DNA of 64,000 bases from Musa acuminata AAA Group (taxonomy: Eukaryota; Streptophyta; Magnoliopsida; Zingiberales; Musaceae), in the NCBI RefSeq assembly GCF_036884655.1, contig NC_088357.1, positions 11,437,501-11,501,500 on the forward strand, given 5' to 3'. A model generated the notes under the pieces. That model searched no databases, was not told where the DNA came from, and saw only the letters and a program-made list of their open reading frames with translations. Positions 47,341 to 59,620 of this stretch are shown here, one piece after another (position 1 is the first letter of the stretch; every line of letters begins with the position of its first letter). A program made the position numbers and the translations under genes.

Positions 47341-50300
47341 GAAGAGGATCCTCTTCGCAAGATTTCTCTGTATTGCGTTGCTGTTTTGCTAAAGATTTCT
47401 CTCTCTTGCGATCCTCTTCGCTGTTAGCCCCTTCTATCGTTCTTCTTTCCTCTAAACCCAAGCCCTGCGCTTGCGCTCCTCTTATCCCCTCCTATTTCTC
47501 TGGTAGCAGTAAAAGCAGAAGACGGAGGGTGGCAGACGAACAAAGGACTAGTAGGGTTTCCTTTCGAGACGGCCGTTTGGCGTCAAGAAAAGCTGAAGAA
47601 GCTTATTCACCTTTTCACCCTCCCCATTTCCATTCTTATTCGTTGAACCATCTTTGTTCTTCTAAAGAAAACCGTGGAGGTTTCGTTGATTCTGACGGTT
47701 CTTGATCCTGAAGCCTCTCTTCTGATTGTTTCTTTACTGTATTTTGATGGAAATCTTGTTGCTAGCCAGGGTTTTGATCTTTCTGCTCCGTATGCTTGGG
47801 TTTCTTTGTGAGATTTTCGCTGTCTTGATGAAATCTTTTATGGTAATTTTGGATCTTTTTTATTTCTTTTCCTCTGATTTCTTTTGGTTCATGCTAAAGA
47901 TCCGATTTCTCCAAAGGCTTTTTTTAGTCAGTATTGCGTTGCTATTATTCTTGGGACATTGAGAGGAAATCTTGATCCAATTTTGTAGCTTTGAGGCGAT
48001 CAGAAGCTGCCAGTTGGCTCGAGAGCATCGTCGGACCGCTTGGATTGCCTCCGCAGCCCACTGAGAAGGAGTTCGTATCCTGCTTGAGGAGTGGCATCGT
48101 CCTATGCAATGCCATCAACAGGATCCAGCCTGGTGCTGTTCCGAAGGTACTGTTGTCACCCGATTTTGATCCTTCTGATGATTGTGACATCCGATTTGTT
48201 TTTACTATTATCCGACTTGCTCTTTCTTCATGATGAATTGTGAAGGTTGTTGCTAGTCAATCGGTTGGCACTGCCTGGGACATCCAACCTTTACCTGCCT
48301 ATCAGTACTTTGAGAACGTTCGCAACTTCCTAGTTGCTGTGGAGGATCTCAAGCTTCCCAGCTTCGAGGCTTCAGATCTTGAAAGGGTTAAGAGTCAATA
48401 ATTTATGAACACAAAATTACTTTCTTTGTTCTGTTTTTCTTTTCTTTGAATAACAATATTTTTCTTGGAACAGGACACTGTGGAAGCCGGTTCAGCAGTC
48501 AAAATTGTGGATTGCATCCTTGCCTTGAAAAATTTTCATGAACTCCAGCAATCTAATGGAGAGAATGGACCCTGGAAACATGTCAAATCTCCAATAGTTC
48601 CATGGTCTTTTGGTCAATTGAGGTCGCCCGTTTTCTCTTCGGGATCAGTCAACGCTAGATGCTTAGACATGTCAGCAACTGCTGACAAACCACAACTAGT
48701 GAAGAACATGGATCAATGTAAACAGGGTAAGTTTTGTCTCCTAAAACTTTAATTATCTATGGTGTCACTGTAGACTGTAGCTTCTGGAGGTTTTCCATCA
48801 TGAGAAGTGTATTTTATTCATATTAGGCCAATGGTTACTGATCTACAACGTTTTCTGAGAGTACTTCTCCATTGTTGGTAATTTCTTATTTGTTTAAATG
48901 CAGTGGATTCCCTTGTATCAATGCTTTCAGATTTGATGTTTAATTCAAAGGAGAACATTGATCAAAGCCTTATAGAGTCATGGCATAAAGGAAAAACAGT
49001 AATACTTCTTGTCTCTCAACTTATCATTTGATGTAGTGGTTACACGAGATATGCCTACATTTCATCTGAAAACACTTTCCTTGTTGCAGGATCATGTCAA
49101 GCTATTTAGCAAGATCATGTCAAGTTGTTTGGAAGGACAGCAGGTACATAATGTGATGATAAACCTATTGTAGTAGTAATTTATAGCAAAAAAATCCTTC
49201 CATTATGACATGAGTAAGAACCAAAGTTGTGTAGAATTTTACTGCATTTATGAAACTGAGAAAATAAGAGGTGCAAAGACCTAAGAATAATGGCATTAGT
49301 TTAACTAATCTGGATGCCAGTCAACACATACTTCTAGTTTCCAGTTTTACTGTATTTCTCCCAGCTTCATCAGGCAATTTATGTTTTGCATCTTCTATGA
49401 GGAACTTGCCTATAAAAGCAATGTGTTTCTCATGATTTTTTGCAAATCTTCAATAATGCAAGAAAATCTATGACACACGAATCAAATTGCACCATTAGAT
49501 GCAACAAAGTGTATGAACAATCTGGGGTCGGCTGTGTGGGTCTGTTCCCACTATTAAGCTTCTTGTAAGGCAATATTCCTAAGTCCAGAAGTATCGAATA
49601 TCTTTTATCATTTCTAGTAAAAGACCTTCTGTCTGCCTCCACCTTTCATATTAGTCCTACTTGAATCATCCTTATCTAACTGTGGCATCTATAGGTAGCT
49701 TCTGATTCTGATGACCAGTCCTTAATCAATATGTTTATACTATTTTAAATGGTTTCTCTTATTCATCAAGACCATAGCTTGTTTATCATAAATCTGAATA
49801 TATCATATTCTATTTTCTCTTGGCAGTCCTAGAGGACCAATTTTGTCAACCTTGTTCCCGGCTAGGTCAACATCCATTTGACATGATCTCAATGATGTGT
49901 GTACAATGGACCTCAACTGCACCCTCCTGACAATACTTAATTGTAGATAAGGAACTAGATACTCAAGAAGATCCCTGCACTCTATGTTGACCCTAACAAC
50001 AATATCTACTTTAAGGCACTATAGAGGTCACTTGTGGACATAGTGGTCTATCCCTACTAAACATAATTGTCATGCTAGGGGCACTATTATCACTTCTAGC
50101 AGGTACAACATTATGAGAAGCCTCTAGTGTGATTAACAATGGCCCCATACTACAGGATGACACTTCTAGCTCGCTAACAGTAGCCACGACTTGTGAGGCA
50201 ACCACTAATACTTGAATAGAAACAACATGCAGTAGCTTCGAGGCCCATGGGATAACACCCTTGTTGAAGAAGGAATTTTTTGAGTAAGGAGGGTAATTTG

Positions 50301-53300
50301 GTGATAGTAAATCGTATATCTATATGTATACATTTATTTATTTTATGGTTAACAATGCTTTCTCATGATAGGTCAAATGGACGAAGGGTGATTGTAGGGA
50401 TATACGTGCAAGAATCTAAATTAGAAGGATATGTCTGCCATCTTAAAGTTAATATGAATGTCTCTGTATTGTCTGATTTTAATGGGATATAATATGCGAT
50501 ATCCAAAAAGGGAATGTGAAGCAAAGATAAAGTGAGCATGCCACACTTGGTTTTCCTTACACCTTCTTGATGAGTGAAATTATGGCACTGTTTACTTACT
50601 GTTCAGTTTATAGTGGTATGATTGGCTTAAACGAGTCATGAGATTCATCTATCGTGCTTATGCATACAATTTTATTATACCTGCTGCACATCAACATGCA
50701 TAGTCTACAAAACGTTTTTCATCACATATCATGTAATTATTATGCTTGGAATTATATGCATCCTTAAACGTTTTTCAAGTGCCAACTAATCCTTTAACGT
50801 GAATATTAGATATTCACTCATATAATTTTTGTTATATGTGACTGTTCTCCTGTTAGAAGTTTTCTTCTTCTCTTTATTTTAGTCTTGTTTAGATTTCAAA
50901 AGGCTAATGAGTTTCTCTAATACATTCACAAGTCGGAGTCAGTTCTTCAAGATCTTCTTTTGAAAGGAAATGTTATTGACAGTTGTTCAACCAAGGAAAC
51001 ATACAAGGTACATTTTCTTCATCTATCCAAATGCACTCAATAAATGAATTCAGAAACACTCATTTCAAAAGTCAATAGGTTATATATTATAATTTTTTCT
51101 TATAAAATTATAAATGCCACGAGTAACCTGCTGATACAACTGATAGGAAAATGTGCCCTAATACTAGTAGGATTTGTTTTGCTGCAATGCTTGCCTGTGA
51201 AATACTGAAACCTGATTCTGGTTGATGCATGATTATTCTTGCTTACATGCATTTAAATAAATATCTTACTAAGCTTAATTTATTTTTGCCAACACCGCTT
51301 ATGATCTAAGATTACTGGATAACCCTATTGTCATGTATATGACATTTTTTGAGTACATATAGTTGCTACCACTTAAATAGCATAAATAGTGCTTTCCAAA
51401 TACTTCTTGTGGAAATACATGCTGGTTGTTGCTAGGAAATTCTAAACTTCATCTTTCCCTTTGGTTAACACTTGCCTATGGACACACTTTGTCAAAGTTA
51501 GCAAACTAATAATTGTGTGATTAAGCTAGCATTTCCAATGTTGTTCAAGTTGTTAAGTGATAAGGTCACTTAAGAGATCATATCTTGTGAAATATGTTAA
51601 GAAATCTATGAGAATTATTCTCCTAACAAGTTGACCAAATATGATTTACAACTTTACACAAGGACAGCATTGATTTAGTTGAAATTCTAAATGGTCATTT
51701 CAGAAAGCAGCTAGTTAAACTTAAGAATTGGATATTTGACTACAAGCTAAATGCTTTTTGAGTAGATCCTCATGTTTGCAAGTAGCATAATGGGATGCTT
51801 AGAAAAATTTAGTATTAGACAACTAAATATAAGCTATGGTAAAATCATAACTTATGACTTGACCAAGATTTTTTAGCTTCCTTTTGGGAGAAATTGAAGG
51901 TATAAACATTATCTACACTTTAAAATTGCAAGGGTGGAATACTTCACAGTTTATTTATAGTTATTTAGGGAACAAGTCATAAATGATTCTGAATAGACAT
52001 CTAGATGCAGCCTGAGAGCATATATAGTCTCGAGACTCTGGACCACCACTTTTAGTGTTTAAAAATTTTCTTTGGCATGAGCCACCGAGAAACATTATAT
52101 GATGTTTAACCCGTGTTACTTATTTTACATTGGATTTAACAGATATATAATGAAAAATATCTGGCCAATGGAAGCACAGTATTGTATTAATAACCTTATG
52201 TTTCTTATAGGGATACACAAGATACCATGTCATCTTTTTGTGTTTGTTGACAGTAACAATCAACACAATAAACTATTACATTACCTTTAAAACTGCTAAT
52301 GACATGCTGCATTTTTACACAGTGAATGTTGGACAGACAATCTAAAGATGATACCTTGCCTATACCCATTTCCTTAATAATATTCATGATAGTAGAAAAG
52401 TTTGGTCCACTGAAAACAAGTTGGAATGATGAACAATTGATAATTCACCATCTTGAATTAGATAATCTAAAACATTTATTTGGTGTTGCAGTGTTGTAGC
52501 TTTTGTTTGAGAGAAGGTGATTGTGATCACTGGTATAAACTGGAAGAACAAGAGAAGGAATTAATGGTAAACATGTGCTTTGTGCTCTTATAAATCAAGA
52601 TGTTGGATGCTTTTATCTGTCACATATAGTAAAAGTTGCATATTCATTTATTTTATCATGTTTTTAAATGTAAACATTTATTTTATTTTCACTCTGATGG
52701 AAAAACAAGAGAATTAAATGATCTTGTCAAAATTATACATATACATACATATATATTTCCAAAGATGAAGCACTCTTTCTTAGAAAATGTTAATTGATAA
52801 AAGAATCTTTCTTAGGAAACATGATCACATTATGAGATGTATGTTAAAAATAATTTGTTGGTCAATTGAACCCATATGATACTTCACAAGTTACTAGTTC
52901 ATCGACATTTAAAGAAATATACATGAGATTCATATATCGGGTGGTTCTTTGGGCATTGGGATAGTTGAAATTTTATCGACAAGGTGAATAAAGTTTAATT
53001 TTCAATTAATTTCACCTTCTGCTAAGTTTTAAAGTGATAGGAAGACAATACTGAAGAAATAAAACAATTATACATATGTTGCAAGCATCTCTTACTGTTT
53101 TCTGGGCACAGGTCACCAAGCTACACTAGACACCCAATTGTTTCATAACCTTATTTTTCTACAATCAGATGGAATGGCATGTGGTCCTGGTGTGTGTGCA
53201 ACCTTCACAAAGTTTCATTTGAGTGGTCCCATGCCCAAGTCCACTGGTTGGCACAATCTCAATTTTTATTAATAGGCTGAGAATAAACCTCGTGGACAAA

Positions 53301-56300
53301 AAACCATGCTTGCATGTTTAATAGGTATAAGCTTCTATCTGTAATAAGATTGAGCAGAAAATCTCCATTAGGTTTTTATTGCAACTTATGGAATAATTAT
53401 AGACTATTCCAAGAATCAGATAAGTTCACTTATTAAAGAATCAGATAAACTCTTCAGTCTTTTTATCTGTCTCTTCTTATAGAATCATCATCCAAATTGA
53501 TTTGTTCTCATTAATTAATCTTATACATGTTAGTTTTTGTGCATGCTTGTTTGACTATTTTTCAATTTTCTTGAGGCATTTCACTTGCTTTGCAGGAATT
53601 AAAAGCTCTGTTATCAGAAACCAGAGTGCAGTTCATAACCCTACAGACCCAACTGCAAAATGATTTTACAGAACTAGGTAGGAAAGTGATTGCTTGTCAT
53701 TGTATAGTTGCCATCCTACATTGATATTTTCTAGGGCAATCTAGCATCACTCACTTAGTGTACATGAGTTTTTACTGAGCTTCATTGGCACATGAAGTCC
53801 AAAAGCTATGTGCAACATTTGGAAAATCGACATAAGTGTGAACTTCTGTGTAGATTTTGCAGTATTTGCCTGCTCAATTTCTAAAATGCTGTCCACATCA
53901 TCTAGGAATCCAGATTCATGAGCTCTCAGTTGGCGCTTCTGGATATCATCAGGCAATCAAAGAAAATAGACATTTATATAACATTCTTCAAGAACTAAGA
54001 GGTACATTTGCCTTGTAGTCTGTTTTCTCAGAATATATGATCAATAAAGATCTCACTTCCTTTCTTCAGGAAATATTCGAGTGTTTTGCAGGATCAGGCC
54101 AATCCTCAAATGTGAAGCAAAAAGTTGTATAGAATACATTGGAAATGATGGTTCTTTGATGATCTTTGATCCATGCAAGTCACAAAATACACGCAAAATA
54201 TTCCAGTTCAATAAAGTATTTGGTCCAGCTACTACTCAAGGTAAGGTTCTTAGATTTGTTCATCATTTTGCTGTTCTTAAAGTTTCTGATGAAGATTAAC
54301 AGTAAGTTTGATATACATTCTGACTGTACAGGTGAAGTATACAAGGAAACTCAATCTTTAATAAGATCTGTCATGGATGGTTACAATGTCTGCATATTTG
54401 CTTATGGGCAGACAGGGGCTGGTAAAACATATACCATGGTATTAACTTATTTGAATTTTTATGCTTTTCTGTTCTTTAAGTTTTATATATAATTCTGGAA
54501 ATTGGTCACCATTCATTTGTGTTTGTGTCGTGCAATAGTGTGGCTCATCAAACGGATCCTGTGAGGAATTGGGGATCAATCACATGGCACTGAATGATCT
54601 CTTTCAGATATCAAGCATTCGAGAGGATATTAAATATGATATCCATGTCCAGATGGTTGAAATATATAACGAGCAAGTCCGGGATCTTCTTGCAGAAGAT
54701 GGAGCAAACACAAAATATCCTTTTATGTTAATTTTTTTTTCTTTCCAACTGGATTCTGGTTAGATATCATAAGTTATTTTGATTTGTTGATTAACCATAG
54801 TAATACATTAGAGATCATGAATTGCTCAGGCAATGGTGGGTTGAGCATTCCAAATGCTAGTATTCGAGGTGTGCAGTCTACTGCTGATGTTCTTAACTTG
54901 ATGAAACTGGGTGAGAAAAACCGAGCCTTTAGCTCAACTGCAATGAACCACAGAAGCAGCCGTTCTCACAGGTTGTCATAGAATTTTTTTCATGCTAGAT
55001 ACTCATTTTATGCCTAGTTGTATTTCTATTCATACTCATAGTGATCTTAGGAGATGTTTTATGCTTGTATGCAGTGTCTTGACAGTACATGTGCATGGTA
55101 AAGACATTTCTGGCAACACAATACGCAGTTGCCTGCATCTAGTTGACCTTGCAGGTAGTGAGAGAGTGGACAAATCAGAAGTCACAGGTGACCAACTGAA
55201 GGAGGCACAACATATCAACAAGTCCCTTTCTTGTTTGGGAGATGTTATTACTGCCTTAGCTCAGAAGAATTCACATATTCCTTACAGAAATAGCAAGCTT
55301 ACACAACTGCTACAGAACTCATTAGGTTATAAACAGAACCAATATTCTGTTTCTTTCATTAAAAAAAAAATTAGTGTCATCTAAAATTCTAAATATTGTT
55401 TTCCTATTTTGTTGTAGGTGGAAATGCAAAGATGTTAATGTTTGCTCATGTAAGCCCAGAATCTGATTCTCATGGAGAGACAATTAGTACCCTTAAGTTT
55501 GCACAAAGAGCATCCACTGTTGAACTTGGCGCTCCTCATCAAAACAAGGAAAGCAGTGAAATCCGGAATCTGAAAGAACAGGTAAATTTTGTGTAACGTC
55601 ATTAGTTTAATCTAAAATTTTCTTGTGGCATAGATAATGATCCTTGACTTTTATATGCAATAGTTAACTGTGATTTTAATATCCAAGCTTGTAGATAAAT
55701 CCACTTCTGTGTTTTAAATTGTTCTGATACACTACAGCTGTCTTCTACCAGAAGCACAAGATCTGGTTGTATTTTGTAAGATAATTTAAGATCTGTCAAT
55801 TACCCTAGTAGGCTTCAAATTGGAATATCTAGATATGGGTTGCTAATATTGTAAGATAATTGAATGGCCTGTCGTTTATCCAATTATATTTTGAATTAGC
55901 AATCTATAACTATACTCAGTATGGCTAACAAGTATTGTGCCAATGTCTAACAGTGATCCATATTAATGTGTAATGATCAATATTAGAAAGAAGCATTCCA
56001 ATCTATAACAGTGAACTAATGGTCTAACTTTCTTGTTTCTTTTTTAATAAAGAAAAGAAAATGGACTCTAATGTATAAGCAAGAGAGATTGTTGTGCACC
56101 ATCCATGATTAAACTTTTGCAGCCTTTCTTGTTCTCACTCCATACATGATGTTAGTAGTATATGAATTTAGACATAAAAGAACAGTCAGAAACAGTTTGT
56201 CCAGTCTTCTAAGGCATAAGGCTTTGAACAATCTGGACTAGATTGAGATAGTTGCACTTGACCCAGATATTTTGAATATTGCAATTGGAGTTGCTTTAAT

Positions 56301-58358
56301 TCATCTTAAGAGTCAATGCTTCACCATTAGAATGGATTGCAAACACAGAAGTCTCAACCTGTTTGGAGAAGAATTCTAGCTTATGTTTTGGTTCACCAAG
56401 TGAATAACTTGCATTGTGGTGATCCTCGAACTCACATGATGGTTAGACATGATGAAACCATCATGGTTAGACATATGATGGTTATCCATAAGTTGCCCTT
56501 TCTTCTAATATTTGCTTTGCTCCTTTTAATTCATGTTTTCTGGGCACTACAGAATTTTTCTGACAGAGTCTGGTAATGATGGACTTACACAACCAAATCA
56601 TATTGATATGAGCTATCTGCTTTTTTTCTATAAAAGTTTTTTTTATTCTGGCCAAATTCTCATTACATAGAGGACATCCAACAGTAGATGTTTTTGCAGA
56701 TAGATAATCTCAACAAGGCTTTGATGATCAAGGAAGAGAAGTTCATGCATCCATATAAGCTAAAAGAGAATACACCTGTCTCAGAGAGGTCAAAACAAAT
56801 GACGGACCATACTCCTCTATGTCCACGAAGACTGAGCATTGAGAATGGCAGTGTTCCAAAGGCTGGAACAACAGCCAACCCAGAGAGCAAAGTCTTGAAG
56901 TCCCCCATTTCAAGACTTAAATACACTACAGATGGTACCCTGACTTGTAACAGGAGATTAAGTTCCGAAGGATTGAGTTGTGAAAGTAATCAGAAAGAGC
57001 ATGAAAGCTCAGTTTCACATGTAAGCATCAGCCTTCAACTATAGGCTTCCTATTTGATTTATTCTGTCCAGAGTGCTCTGATGAATTTTTTCTTCTATGT
57101 TGCAGCTATGTTCAAACATCGGTCCCGAAGCCAACGCAAGCTTGAACAGTGAGAACTTTGTAGCTGGTACCAAGTATTTCCAACAATCTTCCCCAAGTAC
57201 TTGTAATACATATACACAGAGTAGGCTGCCAAGGATCGCGAGCAGTTGTACACTTGACAAAGATTCACTTAACCAAACCAGAAAATTGGATGAGGCCACA
57301 CCAAATAAGATCAATTCAGTCACCAAGTTAGACACCAGAGATTCCAATAAAGGTGCTATCAGTAAAGGATCTCACATAAGAAAATCCTTGCAGAGCCTTG
57401 GCAGACTAATAAATGGTTCTGAGAGAAGGTAACCTGATCACACATAACATTTCTACCATAACTGATCAACCTATTTTTATGAGTAGATTGGGAAGTGAGT
57501 GCTCTTTATGCAGCATCAATATTATGATTTGTGTGTTTTTATTTTATTTTAATTTTTTGTTCAGGAACAATCAATGTCAAACAGAAACAGTATCTTCAAA
57601 ATTTGTCAGGAACACTGACATCAACGAAAAGTCACCAGTTACTGCAGATGCCAGGTTAAGGAGGAGACAATCTTTGACTAACCTAGAAACATTAGGTTTG
57701 AGTGCATCAAGGAGATCATCACTTGGTGGAAAATCAGTTGATTCAGGTGAGTAGAAATCTATTTTCTTCTTTTTCAATTCCATCTTTTATATAACTAGCA
57801 AAATGGCAATTCATGTGGTGCAAACAATGAGTTCACATCATGCAGAAATGTTTCTTCAGCATCGAGAGAGATTTTTTTTCTCGTGTCTAGCGGTTCAGAC
57901 TGTAGAAACACCATCCTCTTGAGTTGCTTTTTAATTTCAACCTTGCAGAAATGTAAACCTTAGCAACTTCTCATGCAATCATCTTAATTTATGTACCCAA
58001 TACAATAGCAAATCGTGATGACAAAAACATGTCATCATTCTTCTTTACCTTCAGGCCTGTACAATCCTTCTCATTCTTCTTATTCTGCTTTTATGACCTT
58101 AGGTCAATCACATCTGATCCATATGTTGATGCTCGCTCTACCACATGCAATTCTAAAGACAACTCTATCACACACTGTATATTTTTTGCTGTTGAACCAA
58201 AATTTAAATCCTTGATCAGTACAATGTTTCTTTTAATATGCTCTCATATGGAGATTCAGTCTGACATTGATTCCTTCTTAGGTTCAAAGAATCTCCAAAC
58301 TGCAAGGAGCCCGCCAAGAGCCCGTCCATCCGGGAAGGTAACAAAGAGATGGTTATGA
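46894..58358 (+). CDS. KCH: Kinesin-14 with calponin-homology domain (KCH type)
   Basis: Twenty exons, ~1017 residues: 46894-46981, 47989-48146, 48246-48386, 48474-48726, 48904-48998, 49090-49143, 50933-51007, 52492-52566, 53596-53677, 53906-54001, 54070-54240, 54332-54438, 54539-54714, 54807-54971, 55075-55325, 55418-55581, 56700-57020, 57106-57428, 57565-57746, 58282-58358. Phases agree throughout. N-terminal [20 protein letters not shown] opens a calponin-homology domain (~35-130). The motor starts at [13 protein letters not shown] (~373), with P-loop GQTGAGKT (455-462), NHRSSRSH (571-578) and LVDLAGSE (601-608). The tail ends [15 protein letters not shown]. Plant KCH kinesins are minus-end-directed motors linking microtubules to actin. 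The P-loop has Ala where KIN-14s usually have Ser. The exon starting at 50933 has the least certain acceptor. Confidence 0.92.
47331..47366. repeat. 36-bp perfect palindrome at the duplication junction
   Basis: Positions 47331-47366 read identically on both strands, centred on GGATCC with arms GAAATCTTGCGAAGAG. It begins within the last 10 bases of duplication copy 1 and extends into the 75-bp linker before copy 2. Confidence 0.95.
47416..47974 (+). pseudogene. Dead second copy of kinesin exon 1 within intron 1
   Basis: Copy 2 of the 5' duplication. The start codon is ACG at 47522-47524 instead of ATG, a 5-bp deletion follows (AAAGGACTAGTAGGG against AAAGGAAGAGCCTTGTAGGG), and the donor GGTTTACC has become TATTCACC. 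The segment [17 protein letters not shown] is still readable, but neither translation start nor splicing would work, so it is now intronic. Confidence 0.85.
54715..54806 (+). other. U12-type AT-AC intron in the kinesin motor
   Basis: A 92-nt intron starting ATATCCTTTT, the U12 AT-AC donor consensus, and ending AATAC. TTGATTAACC lies upstream, with its presumed branch A at 54794, 12 nt before the intron end. No GT donor exists near the exon end. Joining 54714 to 54807 restores [12 protein letters not shown], matching the KIN-14 pattern ...KLEIRN.... Confidence 0.88.
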
Positions 58359-59620
58359 ACACAGGACTCAAAGAAAGAGTTCAGTTTTACAATGGAATTG
58401 TTTCACAATGGAAGCAGCCACCAGGATTGCTTCTTTGGAGAAAGATGTTGAGCAAATAACATGAAAAGGATTGCCTTGTACTGTTGTATCAGCACAAACT
58501 TAAGCAAGCCCATAGTCTCACCACGGCAGAGCAGTAGCTGACACAAATCATGTGAATCATTCATTCATCTGGAGTTTTGTCTCCGGCGAACAATGACTAT
58601 AGTAATGTAACCCATCTTGCATTTGCTGTTCGCAGGTGAAGCTTGGTGTTATTAGAGTTATATTAGCTTGATCTTGTTCTTAGAAATAAGATGGAACAGC
58701 TCCCAAATTGGCAGCTTTTCTTGTACTCTATGCTCCCAAAATCTGTGCCCGTCAAAGAAGCAAACTCATTTCTCTTCTTAAATCAGAAGTTAATGATAGA
58801 ATATCCATGTGCTCCTTTTGAGTTAATTTAAATTTTTATCCACCTTAAATGCTACAACACCTTATTATTTGTTGTTTTTTATTAAATAAATATACATCCT
58901 CTACTTATCTCATTTCTGTAGTTTAGTCATAGATTTTCTTATTTGTACATCCTCTGCGATTGTATGGTTAGATAGAATGGTATGATTGCTACAACATATT
59001 ACTCGAAAAACAAGTTGGGTCGAATTAATTTCATCGAATCGAACTGACAACAACTTTGACCTTATCACAATCCAAGCCGACTCGATTTGTTCTGATTCAT
59101 CTCTAATATTTAGAGGATTCAAGGTATGGGTATGGTAATTTTTTTAAACCAGTTATATTCTCATTGACAAACATGTTAAAAACTAGTAGTAGTCAGTGAT
59201 ATGACTCGACATAACATTGAAAAGGATCTAGTTTGATAGTTCCGACAACGACCAAGTATTTTTGTTGAGCCAACGAACTCATAGGGAACCCAAAATGGAC
59301 ACGTTCATGGTAGCTTCGAGTTGCCGGAGCTTACAGATAACCGGACTCAACCCGGTTTGGTGGTGAACCGGACCGTAGGACCTGACCCGGTTCAGGAACT
59401 CTGGCTCCATGTCAGTCTTCAAAGATCGTGCCGTGAATTTGATGACGTCGTGACCGTCCAGATAAAACGTGAGTCACTTCCCTGGTCCGCTGCTCTCCTC
59501 TTCCCCATCTCCCATAACCGAAGGCGAGAGATTGAAGAAGCGCGTCGGATCTGCGATCCCGTTCCTTTCTTCCCGTAGGAGATCAGCACTCGATCTAGGG
59601 CCCCCCGCCCGCGCGATCCC
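58359..59620. other. Kinesin 3' UTR, intergenic DNA and SEC31 promoter/leader
   Basis: The first ~400 bases are probable 3' UTR. The middle is AT-rich and empty. Around 59330-59400 there are repeated AACCGG/ACCCGG strings (GATAACCGGACTCAACCCGG and similar). From about 59480 the sequence is the GC-richer, pyrimidine-rich leader of SEC31. The frames at 59321-59578 and 59469-59936 are compositional. Confidence 0.5.

Noticed and set aside
47337..47705. 122-residue frame with [13 protein letters not shown] across the duplication linker
   Set aside because: It has no ATG start (begins TTG) and reads the dead second copy of kinesin exon 1, whose donor is destroyed.
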